Origin: Candidatus Pseudomonas phytovorans
GTDB taxonomy: Bacteria; Pseudomonadota; Gammaproteobacteria; Pseudomonadales; Pseudomonadaceae
Length of the DNA stretch: 64,000 nt
Reading direction: 5' to 3'
Assembly (NCBI GenBank): GCA_029202525.1
Contig: CP119325.1
Location: 2,330,001-2,394,000 of the forward strand
The position numbers and the translations under genes are program-made. The notes under the pieces are model-generated. The model saw only the letters and a list, made by a program, of their open reading frames with translations, had not been told where the DNA came from and ran no database searches. This document shows positions 52,504-63,200 of this stretch, piece after piece (within the stretch, counting starts at the first letter, position 1; every line of letters starts with the position of its first letter).

Positions 52504-53187
52504 ATGCACGTTCTGCTCTGCGAGGACGACGACCTGATCGCCGCCGGCATCTGCGCCGGCCTTACCGCCCAGGGCCTGACCGTGGACCGGGTGGGTAACG
52601 CCGCCGCTGCGCGGGCGATGCTGCAGGCCGCGCAGTTCGACGTGATGATCCTCGACCTCGGCCTGCCCGACGAAGACGGCCTCAAGCTGCTGCGCCGCCT
52701 GCGTCAGCAGGGTGTGGACCTGCCAGTGCTGGTGCTCACTGCCCGCGATGCCGTCACCGACCGCGTCGATGGCCTGCAGGCCGGCGCCGATGACTACCTG
52801 CTCAAACCGTTCGACCTGCGTGAGCTGGCTGCTCGCCTGCACACCCTGTTGCGGCGGGTGGCCGGGCGGGCGGTGAATGCGATCGAGCACGGCCCGCTGC
52901 GCTATGACCCGAGCAGCTGCGAGGCGACCCTGGCCGGCCAGCACGTTGACCTGTCGCGCCGCGAACAGGCGCTGTTGCAGGCGCTGCTGCAGAACCCCGG
53001 GCGGGTGCTGTCCAGCGAGCAACTGAAAGACTGCGTGTACGGCTTCAGCGACGAAGTCGAGAGCAACGCCCTGAACGTGCACATTCATCACCTGCGCCGC
53101 AAGCTGGGTAACGGCATCGTCGAGACCGTGCGTGGCCTGGGTTACCGGCTGGGCCCGGCACAGGCACCTGAAGAGGCCGCCTCATGA
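52504..53187 (+). CDS. dsbR: OmpR/PhoB-family response regulator (DsbR-like)
   Basis: A 227-residue regulator. The receiver domain has acidic residues at CEDDDL, the phosphorylation Asp51 in MILDLGLPDEDG and the Lys in DDYLLKPFDLRE. The C-terminal winged helix ends in the usual VETVRGLGYRLGP. Its stop overlaps the sensor start by four bases, and it is divergent from dsbD-dsbE-dsbG. In P. aeruginosa the same order is PA2479-PA2480, described as the copper-responsive DsbRS system that controls the disulfide genes. The name is by position and motif, not by a search. Confidence 0.88.
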   Translation: MHVLLCEDDDLIAAGICAGLTAQGLTVDRVGNAAAARAMLQAAQFDVMILDLGLPDEDGLKLLRRLRQQGVDLPVLVLTARDAVTDRVDGLQAGADDYLLKPFDLRELAARLHTLLRRVAGRAVNAIEHGPLRYDPSSCEATLAGQHVDLSRREQALLQALLQNPGRVLSSEQLKDCVYGFSDEVESNALNVHIHHLRRKLGNGIVETVRGLGYRLGPAQAPEEAAS

Positions 53188-54506
53188 GCCTGCGGGTACG
53201 CCTGAGCCTGATTCTGGGCAGCGCCTTCGTGATCATCTGGGCGCTGGCCGCGGCGTGGATGCTGCGGGACTTGCGCCAGCAGATGATGTTTTCCCTCGAC
53301 CAGCGCCTGGTGGCGTCGGCGCGCATGGTCGCCGGCCTGATCGACCAGCTGCCGCAACCGTTGACCGCCAAGGGCGAAGAGGCGCACTTTTCCGCCGACC
53401 AGTTCAGTGTGCCGGACGGCATGGCCTGCCAGGTCAGCTCGCTGCGTGGCGAGATCCTTGCCAGCAATCACAAGCACGATGGCACGATGGACGACGAGCG
53501 CAGCGGCTTCCGTGACCAGACCATCGACGGCGCATTGTGGCGCTCCTTCACCTATAACCACGGCGATGTGCGCATCACCACGGCCGACCGGCACATGGAG
53601 CGCGAGGCGCTGAACCAGTCGATCCTGCTGGCGGCTTCGGCACCCGTGTTGATGGCCTTGCTCGGCAGCTTGGGGCTGTTGTGGATCGGCCTGGGCAAGG
53701 GCCTGGAGCCGCTCAACCGCATGCGCGACGCCTTGCGCCGCAGGCGCGCGGACAGTGTCGAGCCGTTGCAGGTGGCGGGCATGCCCAGCGAGTTGCAGCC
53801 CTTGCTGGAGACCCAGAACCAGCTGTTCCTGCGGATTGCCCAGACCATCGAGCGCGAGCGGCGCCTGACCGACGATGCCGCGCACGAACTGCGCAGTCCG
53901 CTGACCGCAATCAAGACCCACCTGCAGGTCGCACGCATGACCGATGGCGCGGTGCGCGAGCAGGCGCTGGAGCATGCCGAGCAGGGTACCGACCGCATGC
54001 ACCGCACGCTGGAGCAGTTGCTGATGCTGGCGCGGGTGGAAGGCAGCCTGTCGTTCGAGGATGGCGTGCAGTGCAGCGCGGAGCAGGTGGCCCGCCAAGC
54101 CGTGCAGGACGCTGGTGGGGGTGATAACCGGCGCATCGTCTTGCGTTTGCCCGAGGAGGCCACGCAGATTTACCTGGGCATGCCCGCACCGTTGGCAGTG
54201 GCAGCGCTGCGCAACTTGCTGGATAACGCCCTGCGCCATGGCGGCGAAGCGGCCGTTGAGCTGGAAGTACAGATGGCCGACGGCCAGGTGGGGTTCATGG
54301 TGCGTGACCATGGACCGGGGATTGCCGAAGGCGACCTTGAGCACCTGACCGAGCGTTTCTGGCGTAATGGGCACAGTGGTGGCTGTGGGTTGGGGTTGGC
54401 GATTGTGCAGGCAATCGTGCAGCGCTGTGCCGGTAGCCTGAGGTTCGACAGCCGCAGTGATGGGCTGCGGGTGCTGTTGCAGGTGCCGGCGCGCTCGGCC
54501 AGTTGA
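53184..54506 (+). CDS. dsbS: Sensor histidine kinase (DsbS-like)
   Basis: A 440-residue inner-membrane sensor. A first helix at residues 8-25 (LILGSAFVIIWALAAAWML) and a second near 150-172 bracket a periplasmic sensing domain of about 120 residues. A HAMP-like linker follows, then the phospho-accepting His234 in DDAAHELRSPLTAIKTHLQ. The ATP domain shows NLLDNALRHGG, the DHGPGIAEGD box and GGCGLGLAIVQAI. It should phosphorylate the overlapping response regulator. The signal is not visible in the sequence; copper or thiol stress is inferred from the P. aeruginosa system. Confidence 0.88.
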   Translation: MSLRVRLSLILGSAFVIIWALAAAWMLRDLRQQMMFSLDQRLVASARMVAGLIDQLPQPLTAKGEEAHFSADQFSVPDGMACQVSSLRGEILASNHKHDGTMDDERSGFRDQTIDGALWRSFTYNHGDVRITTADRHMEREALNQSILLAASAPVLMALLGSLGLLWIGLGKGLEPLNRMRDALRRRRADSVEPLQVAGMPSELQPLLETQNQLFLRIAQTIERERRLTDDAAHELRSPLTAIKTHLQVARMTDGAVREQALEHAEQGTDRMHRTLEQLLMLARVEGSLSFEDGVQCSAEQVARQAVQDAGGGDNRRIVLRLPEEATQIYLGMPAPLAVAALRNLLDNALRHGGEAAVELEVQMADGQVGFMVRDHGPGIAEGDLEHLTERFWRNGHSGGCGLGLAIVQAIVQRCAGSLRFDSRSDGLRVLLQVPARSAS

Positions 54507-54515
54507 CCTTCAATG

Positions 54516-54625
54516 CCTGTGCCGGCCTCTTCGCGGGCTTGCCCGCTCCCACAGGTATTGCTCATGGCCTGAAGTGCATGCGGTCCTTGTGGGAGCGGGC
54601 GAGCCCGCGAAGGGGCCGGCACAGG
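54516..54625. repeat. REP pair upstream of pvdH
   Basis: CCTGTGCCGGCCTCTTCGCG and its near-complement flank about 40 bp; both halves contain GGGAGCGGGC in opposite sense. It lies 25 bp before the PvdS box. Confidence 0.9.
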
Positions 54626-54650
54626 TGAAGTAAAATCCAGTAACAACTGC

Positions 54651-54674
54651 TAAATCCTCCCCGCACTCAAGCGT
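54651..54674 (+). promoter_or_regulatory. PvdS-dependent promoter of pvdH
   Basis: TAAAT (54651-54655), 16 bp, CGT (54672-54674); an exact match 47 bp before the ATG. Confidence 0.88.
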
Positions 54675-54720
54675 TTTCCAAGCGATAACTGCCCATTCGC
54701 TTGCTTGCGAGGATTCACCC

Positions 54721-56112
54721 ATGTCCACCGCTTCCAGCCTTGCCCAGGTCGCCCCGGCCAGCGTGCCGCAACCCTTGTACGAATTCACCGACTCCCCTTT
54801 GCTGCAACGCCAGCAACAGCAGGAGTCCAACGCCCGCAGCTACCCACGTCGTATCCCGCTGGCACTCAAGCGTGCCCGGGGTATCTATGTGGAAGACGTC
54901 GAGGGCCGCCAGTTCATCGACTGCCTGGCCGGGGCTGGCACCCTGGCCCTGGGCCATAACCACCCGGTGGTGATCGAGGCGATCCAGCGTGTGCTGGCTG
55001 ACGAGCTGCCACTGCACACCCTGGACCTGACCACCCCGGTCAAGGACCGCTTCGTCCAGGACCTGTTCGGCATCCTGCCCGAAGCGTTTCGCCGCGAGGC
55101 CAAGGTGCAGTTCTGCGGCCCGACCGGCACCGATGCCGTGGAAGCAGCGCTCAAGCTGGTGCGTGGCGCCACCGGGCGCAGCACCGTGCTGGCGTTCCAT
55201 GGCGCTTATCACGGCATGAGCCAGGGCGCGTTGAGCCTGATGGGCAGCAACGGCCCCAAGCAGCCGCTGGGTGCGCTGCTGAGCAGTGGCGTGCAGTTCA
55301 TGCCGTATCCCTATGATTACCGCTGCCCATTCGGCCTGGGCGGCGAAGCCGGGGTCAAGGCCAACCTCCATTACCTGGAAAACCTGCTGCTCGACCCGGA
55401 AAGCGGGGTGCCCTTGCCGGCGGCGGTCATCCTTGAGGTGGTGCAAGGTGAGGGCGGGGTCATCCCGGCCGATATCGAATGGTTGAAGGGTGTGCGCCGG
55501 ATCACTGAGCAGGCCGGCGTGGCGCTGATAATCGATGAGATCCAGAGCGGCTTTGCCCGCACCGGGCGCATGTTCGCCTTCGAGCATGCCGGCATCGTGC
55601 CGGACGTGGTCACGTTGTCCAAGGCCATTGGCGGCAGCCTGCCGCTGGCGGTGGTGGTGTATCGCGACTGGCTGGATACCTGGAAGCCAGGCGCGCATGC
55701 CGGCACCTTCCGTGGCAACCAGATGGCCATGGCGGCGGGCTCGGCGGTGATCAACTACCTGGTCGATCACCGCCTGGGTGAGCATGCCGAGGCTATGGGA
55801 CAGCGCTTGCGTCAGCATCTGCTGCAGCTGCAGCGCGATTACCCGCAGCTGGGTGATGTGCGCGGGCGTGGCCTGATGCTTGGGGTTGAGCTGGTGGACC
55901 CGCAGGGCAAGCTGGATGCCTTGGGCCACCCGGTAGCCAACCGTGAGCTGGCGGCCAAGGTGCAGCGTGAGTGCCTCAAGCGCGGGCTGATCCTTGAGCT
56001 CGGCGGGCGGCATGGTGCTGTGGTGCGTTTCCTGCCGCCGTTGATCATCAGCGGCGAGCAGGTCGATGAAGTGGCACAGCGTTTTGCCGAGGCGTTGATC
56101 GCGGCAGTCTGA
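54721..56112 (+). CDS. pvdH: Diaminobutyrate-2-oxoglutarate aminotransferase
   Basis: A 463-residue class III aminotransferase using PLP to make L-2,4-diaminobutyrate (Dab) from aspartate semialdehyde. Key stretches: FIDCLAGAGTLALGHNHPVV, the cofactor pocket GPTGTDAVEAALKLVRG, LIIDEIQSGFARTGR, the Schiff-base Lys301 in VVTLSKAIGGSLPLAVVV, and GTFRGNQMAMA. Its product Dab is used by the third PvdL module, whose code fits Dab. A PvdS box precedes it. It is the best evidence that this window encodes a complete Dab supply for the chromophore. Confidence 0.95.
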   Translation: MSTASSLAQVAPASVPQPLYEFTDSPLLQRQQQQESNARSYPRRIPLALKRARGIYVEDVEGRQFIDCLAGAGTLALGHNHPVVIEAIQRVLADELPLHTLDLTTPVKDRFVQDLFGILPEAFRREAKVQFCGPTGTDAVEAALKLVRGATGRSTVLAFHGAYHGMSQGALSLMGSNGPKQPLGALLSSGVQFMPYPYDYRCPFGLGGEAGVKANLHYLENLLLDPESGVPLPAAVILEVVQGEGGVIPADIEWLKGVRRITEQAGVALIIDEIQSGFARTGRMFAFEHAGIVPDVVTLSKAIGGSLPLAVVVYRDWLDTWKPGAHAGTFRGNQMAMAAGSAVINYLVDHRLGEHAEAMGQRLRQHLLQLQRDYPQLGDVRGRGLMLGVELVDPQGKLDALGHPVANRELAAKVQRECLKRGLILELGGRHGAVVRFLPPLIISGEQVDEVAQRFAEALIAAV

Positions 56113-56115
56113 CCA

Positions 56116-56146
56116 ATAGCCGGGGCCGCTTTGCGGCCCCGGCTAT
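56116..56146. terminator. Hairpin between convergent pvdH and siderophore reductase
   Basis: A perfect 14-bp stem (ATAGCCGGGGCCGC with its complement around TTT) directly after the pvdH stop and before the end of the convergent gene. Confidence 0.75.
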
Positions 56147-56152
56147 CTCAAG

Positions 56153-57106
56153 TCAATCGAAGGTCCGGCCAGCCCGCCAATAGCCCATCAAGGTCAGGCA
56201 CTCGCGCGGCAAGCCGCGCTCCTTTATCAGGTAGCGGCGAATATCCATCACCGTGGCCGATTCCCCCGCCACCCAGGCATGAAACGCACTGTCGGCGCTG
56301 CTGGCCTGCTCCCACAGTATCCGCGTGTCAATATCCACGTCTTCCAGCTTTACCCGCCGCGTGGCTTGCCCCTGTGGCAGGCTGGCCAGTTCGCGCACCG
56401 CATGCTGCATGGCCTCACCCTGTTTGCAATTGAGCAATTCGCGCGGCAGCCAGTGAAGGTGGGTAGCGCTGCCGTGGCGCATGGGCAGGCAGTCAGCCTC
56501 CAGCGGCACCTCGATGAACGCCTGCACCGTCAACCCGGGCTGGTTATCGGCCAGTTGCTCAAGAATGCCGGCAATCGCCGGCAGCGCCGTTTCGTCACCG
56601 ACCAGCAGTACGTTGCGCATGCCTTGCGGCGGCTTCCATTCATAGCCCCCGGGGTCGCCTTCATAGGCCAGGTTGGGGGCTACCATCTGCAAGCCGTCGC
56701 CCACCTGCGCGTGGGTGGCCCAAGCCGAGGCGGGGCTGTTGACCCCGTGCAGCACGAAATCGACATCCACCTCCAGCGCCTCGCGGCGTAGGGCGCGGAT
56801 GGTGTAGGTGCGCATCGGCGGGCGTTGGGCTGGCGGCAAGGCGCTGTGTGCGGCCTTCCAGTGCAGGTCGTTGCTCAGGTTGGGCAGTGAACCATCGGCT
56901 GCGGGAAACAGTAGCTTGATCCGTTGGTCTGGCGCCAAGGTGGTCATTTCATCGACATCCGGGCCGGTGAATACCAGTCGCGTGAGTGAAGGGCTGAGCG
57001 CGATCCGCTGCTTCAGTTGTACATCGAAGAGCCGATAGCTGGGCTGTTTGCCGGTGAGCGCTTGAGTGACCCGCTTGCGCAGGTTGTTGGCCAGGGTGGA
57101 GAGCAT
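56153..57106 (-). CDS. Siderophore-interacting protein (ferric reductase, ViuB/YqjH type)
   Basis: A 317-residue FAD-dependent reductase. The flavin motif RTYTIR appears near residue 100 with the PPMRTYTIRALRREALEV context. The NAD(P)H side reads VLLVGDETALPAIAGILEQL, then FHAWVAGESATVMDIRRYL and the closing GYWRAGRTFD. Such enzymes release iron from ferric siderophores by reduction in the cytoplasm. It faces a divergent peptide synthetase, and both share a region with two opposed PvdS boxes. Pyoverdine is normally processed in the periplasm, so this protein may act on other siderophores. Confidence 0.88.
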   Translation of the reverse strand: MLSTLANNLRKRVTQALTGKQPSYRLFDVQLKQRIALSPSLTRLVFTGPDVDEMTTLAPDQRIKLLFPAADGSLPNLSNDLHWKAAHSALPPAQRPPMRTYTIRALRREALEVDVDFVLHGVNSPASAWATHAQVGDGLQMVAPNLAYEGDPGGYEWKPPQGMRNVLLVGDETALPAIAGILEQLADNQPGLTVQAFIEVPLEADCLPMRHGSATHLHWLPRELLNCKQGEAMQHAVRELASLPQGQATRRVKLEDVDIDTRILWEQASSADSAFHAWVAGESATVMDIRRYLIKERGLPRECLTLMGYWRAGRTFD

Positions 57107-57145
57107 CGCGAGGGCCGCCTTCTGGAGAATGGGTATGACGTTGAG

Positions 57146-57169
57146 ACGAGTTGCCCGCGTGGCGATTTA
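57146..57169 (-). promoter_or_regulatory. PvdS-dependent promoter of the siderophore reductase
   Basis: On the minus strand TAAAT (57165-57169), 16 bp, CGT (57146-57148); an exact match about 40 bp before the ATG. Confidence 0.8.
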
Positions 57170-57210
57170 ACCCCGCAGCCCGGGCGCTCGCCAGTGGCCG
57201 GGGCTTTGGC

Positions 57211-57234
57211 TAAATCAGCTCGCGGTTGTTTCGT
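57211..57234 (+). promoter_or_regulatory. PvdS-dependent promoter of the second synthetase
   Basis: TAAAT (57211-57215), 16 bp, CGT (57232-57234); an exact match 57 bp before the ATG at 57291. Confidence 0.88.
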
Positions 57235-57290
57235 CTTTGAGGGATGACTGGGCCCTGTGGTCCCGCTTCCTATCGCTAAGGACGCATTGC

Positions 57291-60200
57291 ATGAATGCCG
57301 AAAACTCGTTGAAACTCGCTCGCCGCTTTATCGAACTGCCGCCGGAGAAACGCCGTTTGTTCCTGGCCGGGCTACAGGCAGAGGGCATCGACTTCTCCTT
57401 GTTTCCGATCCCTGCCGATGTAGCCTGCGATGACCGCGACGGGTTGTCCTATGCCCAGCGACGCATGTCGTTTCTCTGGCAGCTGGACCCGCAAGGCGCT
57501 GCCTACAACCTGCCCATGGCCGTGCGCCTGAAGGGCAAGCTCGACCGGCCGGCCCTGCAGCAGGCGTTCGACCGCCTGGTTGCGCGCCACGAAAGCCTGC
57601 GTACGCGCCTGCGCGCCCAGGGCGATCATTTGTACCAGGAAGTCCTCCCGGCACAGGCGGTCGCCATCGTTGAGCAGGACCTCACTGCCTTGGCGGCGGC
57701 ACAACGCGAAGCCCGTGTCGCCGCTCTGGCCGAAGCCGAAGCGCAGGCACCTTTCAACCTGCTGCAAGGGCCGCTGCTGCGGGTGAACCTGCTGCAACTG
57801 GCCGCCGACGAGCACGTGTTGCTGCTGACCCTGCACCACATCGTTGCCGACGGCTGGTCGCTGAACGTACTGATCGACGAGTTCGTGCGCCTGTACGACG
57901 CCGCCTGCCAGGGCAGCGAGGCGAACCTGCCGGCGCTGCCCATCCAGTACCGCGATTATGCGCTGTGGCAACGCAGCTGGCTGGAAGCCGGTGAGCAAGC
58001 GCGTCAGCTGAGCTACTGGCGCGACAAGCTGGGCGATGATCATGCCGTGCTGGAGCTGCCGTTCGATCACCCGCGTGTTGGCGCGCCGAGCCATCGTGGG
58101 GCGCGCCGTGAGCTGCAGGTAGACCCGGCGCTTGCCGAGCGCCTGAAGGCGTTGGCCAGCGCCCAGGGGGTCACCTTGTTCATGGTGCTGCTGGCATCGT
58201 TCAAGCTGCTGCTGCAACGCTACAGCGGCCAGCGCGCGATCCGTGTCGGCGTTCCGGTCGCCAACCGTCACCGCACCGAAGTAGAGGGGTTGATCGGCTG
58301 CTTCATCAACACTCAGGTGCTGCATACCGATATCGACCCGCTCATGAACGTGAGCCAGCTGCTCGGCCGGGTCAAGGACACCGCCCTGGGCGCCCAAGCG
58401 CACCAGGACCTGCCGTTCGAGCGCCTGGTCGAGGCGCTGGAGCTGGATCGCAGCAGCGCGCAAAGCCCGTTGTTTCAAGTGTTGTTCAACCACCAGGCGG
58501 CCATCGCCGACGCCGGTCAGATTCGTCTCGGCAGCGGGCTGACACTGGAAAAAGTCGCCCTGGACAAGCACAGCGCCCGCTTCGACCTTGCCCTTGATAC
58601 CTATGAAAGTGCCGGGCGCCTGCACGCCGTATTCACCTACGCGCTGGATGTCTTCGAAGAAGCCACGATCACTGCGTTCGGTGAGGACTGGCTGCGCCTG
58701 CTCGACGGGCTGACCCAAGCGTCTGCAACTGCGGTCGGTGAGCTGCCTTTGGCGACCCGGGCGGCGCACGCGGTGGAGTGGCAGGCTGCCGGGGCAGCAG
58801 AACCCGACGTTTGCATCCATCACCTGATCGAATCGGCCGCTGACCGCAACCCGCAGGGCCTGGCGGCAAGCGGCGACGCCGGTCAGATCAGCCATGCCAC
58901 TTTGCAGGCGCGCTCCGATGCCCTGGCCCAGGCGCTGCTGGATCGCGGCGTGCAGGTGGACCAGCGGGTCGGCGTGGTCGCCGACCGCTCCTGCGAGATG
59001 CTCATCGGCATCCTGGCCGTGCTCAAGGCCGGTGCCGCCTACCTCCCGCTGGACCCTGAACAGCCTCAGGCGCGCATCGACTTCATGCTTGCTGACAGCG
59101 CGGTCAAGTGGGTGCTGGGCCGAGCGGGGCAGATCAGCCTGCCGGAAGGCGTGGCAGCAGTCGACGTGGAGGGCGAGTACCCCTTGGTCTCGGCGCCCAG
59201 GGTGGCGGTGCATGCCGACAACCTTGCCTACGTCATCTACACCTCCGGCACCACCGGCAAGCCCAAGGGCGTCGCGGTCAGCCATGGCGCCCTGGTCAAC
59301 TACGTGCGCGGCGTCAGCAAACGCCTGCCAATGGGCCAGATCGGCAGCCTGGCGATGGTCACCACGCCGGCGGCTGACCTTGGCCACACCATGCTCTTCG
59401 GTGCCCTGTGCCACGGCAAGACCCTGCACATGCTGGCCAAAGAGACTGTGCTCGATGCCGAGGCCTTCGCCGCCTATCTGCAAGCGCATGCCATCGACGC
59501 ACTGAAGATCGTCCCCTCGCACTTGCAGGCCATGCTTGCCGCAGGCGCTGCGGCCTTGCCACGGCGCTGCCTGGTGGTTGGCGGCGAAGCCTGCAGTACG
59601 GCGCTTCTGGGCCGGATCAAGGCGTTGGCGCCCGGCCTCGACGTGATCAACCACTATGGCCCTACCGAAACCACAGTGGGCGTGCTTACCCATACCCTGC
59701 AGGATCGGCCGCTGCTCGGTCAGCCGCTGCAAAACCTGCGCACCCACGTACTGGACAGCTGCCTGCAGCCCGTCCCCGGCACGGCCAGGGGCGAGCTGTA
59801 TATTGCCGGTGCAGGTCTGGCGCGTGGCTACCTCGGCCAGGCGGCGCTGACCGCCGAGCGCTTCGTGCCCGACGCCAATGGCAGCGCAGGTGCGAGGATG
59901 TACCGGACCGGCGACTGGGTACGCCTGAACGCTGATGGCGAACGGGTCTTCGCCGGGCGTATTGATGGCCAGGTGAAGATCCGTGGCTACCGCGTCGAAC
60001 TGGCCGAAATCGATGCCTGCCTGCGACAGTTGCCGGGGATCGAAAACGCCGTGGTGCGCGTGGTAGGTGAAGGCGCCGATCGGCAGCTGGCCGCCTACCT
60101 GGTACCGCAACACTGGGCTGCACAGGAAGAGGCACGCCAGGGCGTGGTCGACGGCATTCGCGCGGCGCTGAAACTGGCCCTGCCTGAGCACCTGGTGCCG

Positions 60201-63200
60201 CAGTACCTGATGCTGCTGGAGCGCCTGCCGGTAACCCTCAACGGCAAGGTCGACGTCAAGGCATTGCCTGAACCGGTCGCTGTCACCGCCCTTTACCGCG
60301 CGCCCGAGACCGCACTGCAGCAACAGGTCGCGGCCATCTGGGCCGACGTGCTGCAACAGGCCCAGGTAGGCCTCGACGACAACTTCTTCGCCTTGGGCGG
60401 GCATTCGTTGCTGGCGACCCAGGTGGTTTCGCGGATCAGGCAGCAGTTGCGCCTGGACGTGGCCTTGCGGGTGCTGTTCGACACTGCCGACCTGTGCGCC
60501 TTCGCCGAGGCCCTGCAAGGGCTGGAGCAGGTTGCAGGGGGCGAGATCCGGGCGCTGGAACGCACCGGGCCGCTGCAGGTTTCGCATGCCCAGTACCGCC
60601 AGTGGATGTTCTGGAAGCTGCACCCGCAGAGCACCGCCTACAACACCCCCTTGGCCATCCGCTTGCAAGGGGAGGTCGACCGGTCGGCCCTTCAAGCCGC
60701 GTTCGACGCGCTGGTGATGCGTCACGAATCTCTGCGCACGGTGTTCGAAGAGCACGATGGCATCCCCCAGCAGCGCATCCTGCCGGCTGCGTCGCTGCCA
60801 ATCGAATACCATGACCTCGGCGCGGCGGACGGCGGGGCGCTGCGCCAGCGGATCGAAGACGAAGCGCTCACCCCATTCGATCTCGAACAGGGCCCGCTGA
60901 TCCGGGTCAAACTGTTCCAGGCAGGCCCGCTGGAGCAGCAGGAGCAGGTGCTGACGGTGCTGCTGCACCACATTGTCTCGGACGGCTGGTCCATGAGCGT
61001 CATGGTTCGCGAGCTGGCCGCCGCCTACAACGCCCACGCCACCGGGCAGCGGCTGGAACCCCATGCGCTGGCGGTGCAATACGCCGATTACGCCGCCTGG
61101 CAGCGCGAACGCCTGGCCGCAGGCGAGCTGCAGGCCCAGCTGGCATTCTGGAAAGCCACCCTGGAAGACGATTTTGCCGTCCTTGAGCTGCCGTCCGACC
61201 GTATCCGTCCCCAGGTGCAAAGTTACCGCGGGGGGCGCGTGGATGTGCTCCTGCCTGCCGCCCTTACGGCCGACCTGCAGGGCCTGGCAGTTGCCGCCAA
61301 TGCCACGCTGTTCCATGTCTTCCTGGCGTCGTTCGCATTGCTGCTGTCGCGCTACAGCGGGCGCGAAAAGCTCAACATCGGTATCCCGGTGACCAACCGC
61401 AATCGCCTTGAGCTGGAAGGCCTGATCGGGTTCTTCGTCAACACGCTGGTCGCTCGCGTGGATGTCGACCCGTTGCAGTCCTTCAAGGGCTTGTTGCTGG
61501 GGGTCAAGGAAACCACCCTGCAGGCTCAGGCGAACAAGGACATCCCCTTCGATGTGCTGGTGGAAGAGCTCAAGCCTGAGCGGGGGTTGGGCCACAACCC
61601 ACTGTTCCAGGTCATGTACAACCACTTGAGTAGCCTTGGCGAGCGGGTCTCTGGCGACAGCGTGCAAGGCCTGAGTGTCACGGAAGTCGACCTGGTCGAG
61701 CACACCACGCAGTTCGACCTCTCTCTGGACACCCTTGAACGCAGCGACGGGGTGCTTGCTTCCTTCGGCTATGCATCGGACCTGTTCGACGTCGAGCGTA
61801 TCGAGCGCCTGGCATCGGTCTGGGTCAACCTGCTGGGTGCACTGGTCAGCGCGGCGACATTGCCGGTCGCCGAGCTGGCGCTGCTCACGCCAGCCCAGCA
61901 CAAGCGGGTGCTTGAAACCGGCGACCAGCCCCCTTTGCGTTTCGCCGAAGACCTTGGCGTGCATCAGCTGTTCGAGGCACAGGTGCTGCGCGCACCGCAG
62001 GCCACGGCACTGGTGCTCGATGACCAGACCCTGACCTACCAGGCACTCAACCGCCGCGCCAACCAGCTGGCGCACAAGCTGCGCGAACTTGGCGTGGGGC
62101 CTGACATGCGTGTCGGCATCGCCGTGGAGCGCAGCCTGGACATGGTGGTAGGCCTGCTGGGTATCCTCAAGGCCGGTGGTGCCTACGTGCCGCTCGACCC
62201 GCAATACCCGCAGGAACGCTTGCGTTTCATGATGCAGGACAGCGGCATTCACCTGCTCCTGACCCAGCCTCACCTGACACCGACGCTGCCGATTTCACCC
62301 GCAGTGGCCTGCCTGGAAATGCAGGCGGATGAGCAGTGGCTGGGCAATTGCAGCGCAGACAACCCGGTGAGCCTGACCGTCGCCGACAACCTTGCCTATG
62401 TGATCTACACCTCTGGCTCCACCGGCAAGCCCAAGGGTGTGGCTGTCGCCCATCGTGAGCTGTCGGTGTTCTGCAGCGTGGCCGCCGACTATTCGCGGCT
62501 CGACGCCAGTGACCGGGTGTTGCAGTTCGCCACGGTCAACTTCGATGGCTTCGTCGAGCAGCTTTACCCGGCATTGTGCTGCGGTGCCCGGGTGGTCATG
62601 CGTGGGCCGCAGCTATGGGACATCGAGACCCTGAAGCAGGCCATCGTCACCCACGGCATCACCGTGGCCGACCTGACCACCGCCTACTGGCGCATGCTGG
62701 CTGCAGAAAAGCTGCCGGCCGGCGCCTGCGCCTCGCTGCGTCAGGTGCACGTGGGCGGCGAAGCCATGCCGATGGAAAGCCTCGGCGACTGGTACGCCAG
62801 CGGTCTGCAGCAGGTTCGTCTGCTCAATACCTACGGGCCTACCGAAGCCACCGTGGTCACCACCGTGCAGGACTGTGCCGGTTTGCAGCCCGGCGCTGGT
62901 GGCAAGGCCATCGTGCCGATCGGCCGTGCAGTGGGCGGCAGGCTGACCTACGTCTGTGACGATGGCCTTGCCCTGGCCCCGGCCGGCTGGGTGAACGAAC
63001 TGCTGATCGGCGGGCGCGGCTGCCTCGCCCGCGGCTATTTCAACCGCCCGGCGTTGACCGCCGAGCGGTTCATTCCCGACCCGTTCGACCCGGTCGGCGG
63101 CGGCCGCCTGTACCGCACCGGCGACCTGGCGAGCTACCGTGCTGATGGTGTAATCGACTATGTCGGCCGTATCGACCATCAAGTCAAGATTCGCGGCCTG

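Noticed and set aside
57372..62273. A 1633-residue open frame on the minus strand
   Set aside because: It lies wholly opposite the second peptide synthetase; GC-rich codon bias leaves the complementary frame open. No start signal or domain is seen.
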